Source: an uncultured Ruminococcus sp. (GTDB lineage: Bacteria > Bacillota > Clostridia > Oscillospirales > Ruminococcaceae). Taken from it: 8,553 bases of DNA. The DNA lies in assembly GCA_947173865.1 (NCBI GenBank), contig CAMWGS010000072.1, positions 1-8,553 of the forward strand, in the 5' to 3' direction. Position numbers and translations under genes: made by a program. Under the pieces are notes generated by a model. The model was not told the DNA's origin. It did no database searches and saw only the letters and a program-made list of their open reading frames with translations. Every line of letters starts with the position of its first letter. The first letter of the stretch is position 1. Of the stretch, positions 7,459 through 8,553 are shown piece after piece.

Positions 7459-8553
7459 TTCCTTTCGACCTGTCGGAAAGGCTTCTGCTTTTTCCTGTAC
7501 GTCATCACAGTCCTGTCTGTTCGTATCAGCTTGTAAGGACAATCAACGAATACAAACCCGACATAATTCTTATTGAAGGACCTGAAAATGCCAATAATCT
7601 TATCCCCGTACTTACCGACGAAAATACAAAACTTCCGTCAGCCGTTTACTATTATTACAAGGATTCTAAAAAACTTGTGAGTGAAAGTGCGGAGGACTAT
7701 AAATGCTATTATCCTTTTCTGTATTCGTCACCTGAGTATAACGCAATGAAACAGGCAAAAACGCTGGGTATTCCTGCGGAGTTCATTGACCTGCCTTACT
7801 GTGATATACTTATCAATACGTCAGAGCAGAAAGGTTTGCGTAAAAATACCGAAAAACACAGTTATGCAGATGATTCACATCTTACGCAAAGTAAATTATA
7901 TGAAAAAATCTGTGAGGAAACAAACGTCCGCAGTTTTGAAGAATTCTGGGAAAAGTACTTTGAGATAGCAGGAATTTTTTTAACTCCCGAAAAGTTCGTG
8001 AAACAGCTTCACACTTATTGCATAATAACACGTTTTGAAACTTCCGAAGATGAAATGAAAACAGACGGTACGCTTGCCCGTGAAAGTCATATGTCACAGA
8101 GAATAACGGAGGCTATGCAGAAATATGAAAAAGTTCTTGTGGTTACAGGTGGTTTTCACAGTCTGGGCATTTATAAGCTGATTTCGGGCGGAAAGATAAA
8201 ATCACCGAAACTGCGTAAAATTCCCGAAAATCTGCACGGCTGTTACCCTATGGCGTATTCTTACGAATCAGCCGACGCACTTCACGGTTATGCGTCTGGA
8301 ATGAGTTTTCCGTATTTTTATGATACGGTAATAAACAAACTTCTTGAGAGCGATTCTCCTGAAAACGCCTATAATAATTTAACTCTTGACCTGCTTGTAC
8401 AGACGGCAAAAAAGACAAACAAGAAAGATATTCCTGTGTCAATTGCTGACATCACTTCCGCCAAAACTCTTATGGACGGTCTTTCTGCTCTGAGAGGTTC
8501 AAGGGAGTGCGGTATGTACGAACTTTTTGTCGGCGTTACAAGTTCATTTATAA
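7419..8553 (+). CDS. DUF5682 family protein, YehM type (3' end beyond window)
   Basis: The frame is open from ATG at 7419 to the last base, giving 378 residues with no stop. Relatives such as E. coli YehM are about 750 residues (from memory), so roughly the N-terminal half is seen. Family marks are P26-V-R-H29-H30-S-P-V-C near the N-terminus, LIEGPEN with E53 at the end of a predicted beta strand, FIDLPYCD, R221-E-S-H-M and VVTGGFH247SLGI. This order (His motif, strand-end Glu, Arg, then GxxH) resembles TraB/TIKI/EreA-like putative metal-dependent hydrolases; that link is inference. The ATG at 7419 overlaps the ATPase gene by 40 bases and has a weak GGTGGA three bases upstream. An in-frame ATG at 7455 forms an ATGA overlap with the ATPase stop and is a real alternative, removing only 12 residues before the first motif. 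Either arrangement implies coupled translation with the ATPase. No signal peptide is seen. Confidence 0.88.
   Translation, partial: MEKILGNSKIAEMIPFDLSERLLLFPVRHHSPVCSYQLVRTINEYKPDIILIEGPENANNLIPVLTDENTKLPSAVYYYYKDSKKLVSESAEDYKCYYPFLYSSPEYNAMKQAKTLGIPAEFIDLPYCDILINTSEQKGLRKNTEKHSYADDSHLTQSKLYEKICEETNVRSFEEFWEKYFEIAGIFLTPEKFVKQLHTYCIITRFETSEDEMKTDGTLARESHMSQRITEAMQKYEKVLVVTGGFHSLGIYKLISGGKIKSPKLRKIPENLHGCYPMAYSYESADALHGYASGMSFPYFYDTVINKLLESDSPENAYNNLTLDLLVQTAKKTNKKDIPVSIADITSAKTLMDGLSALRGSRECGMYELFVGVTSSFI

Noticed and set aside
7786..7968. 60-residue plus-strand open frame
   Set aside because: It is out of frame within the DUF5682 gene, whose frame carries recognisable family motifs on both sides of it.
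8550..8553. Apparent TAA stop at the window edge
   Set aside because: The terminal TAA is out of frame with the DUF5682 gene, which reads ATA then A at that point, so the gene continues past the window.

Overview
The window is a single, tightly packed, plus-strand operon from a low-to-moderate GC bacterium. The AAAGGAG/GAGGTGA-type ribosome binding sites, a TTG start, Lys/Glu-rich proteins and an AT-rich leader suggest a Firmicute, plausibly a gut or rumen clostridium such as a Ruminococcus relative. That taxonomic guess rests on sequence style only.

Layout. Bases 1-81 hold a leader with a perfect extended -10 (TGTTATAAT) and a good ribosome binding site. Five genes follow with almost no space between them: a CoxE/YehP-type von Willebrand factor A (VWA) protein (82-1227); a SWIM zinc-finger protein starting at TTG (1244-3001); a 1111-residue helical-repeat protein ending in a DUF4132 domain (3003-6338); a MoxR/YehL-type AAA+ ATPase (6355-7458); and the N-terminal 378 residues of a DUF5682 (YehM-type) protein that overlaps the ATPase gene and runs off the window end (7419-8553). 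Gaps are 16, 1, 16 and -40 bases. There are no tRNA or rRNA genes, CRISPR arrays, insertion sequences or convincing internal terminators, and no gene-free stretch over 300 bases.

How the genes may work together. The five families match the set encoded by the Escherichia coli yehI-yehL-yehM-yehP-yehQ cluster (from memory), but in circularly permuted order. MoxR ATPases with a partner VWA protein (RavA-ViaA, CbbQ-CbbO, NorQ-NorD) act as protein-remodelling machines in which the VWA metal site docks onto a client. By analogy, the ATPase and VWA protein here form the motor and adaptor. The SWIM and DUF4132 proteins would then be scaffold or client-recognition parts, and the DUF5682 protein the probable enzymatic part. 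Its visible motifs (RHHSP, IEGPEN, RESHM, TGGFH) resemble the TraB/TIKI/EreA-like hydrolase layout. The overall function of this system is not established, and its biochemical role is the main open question of the window.
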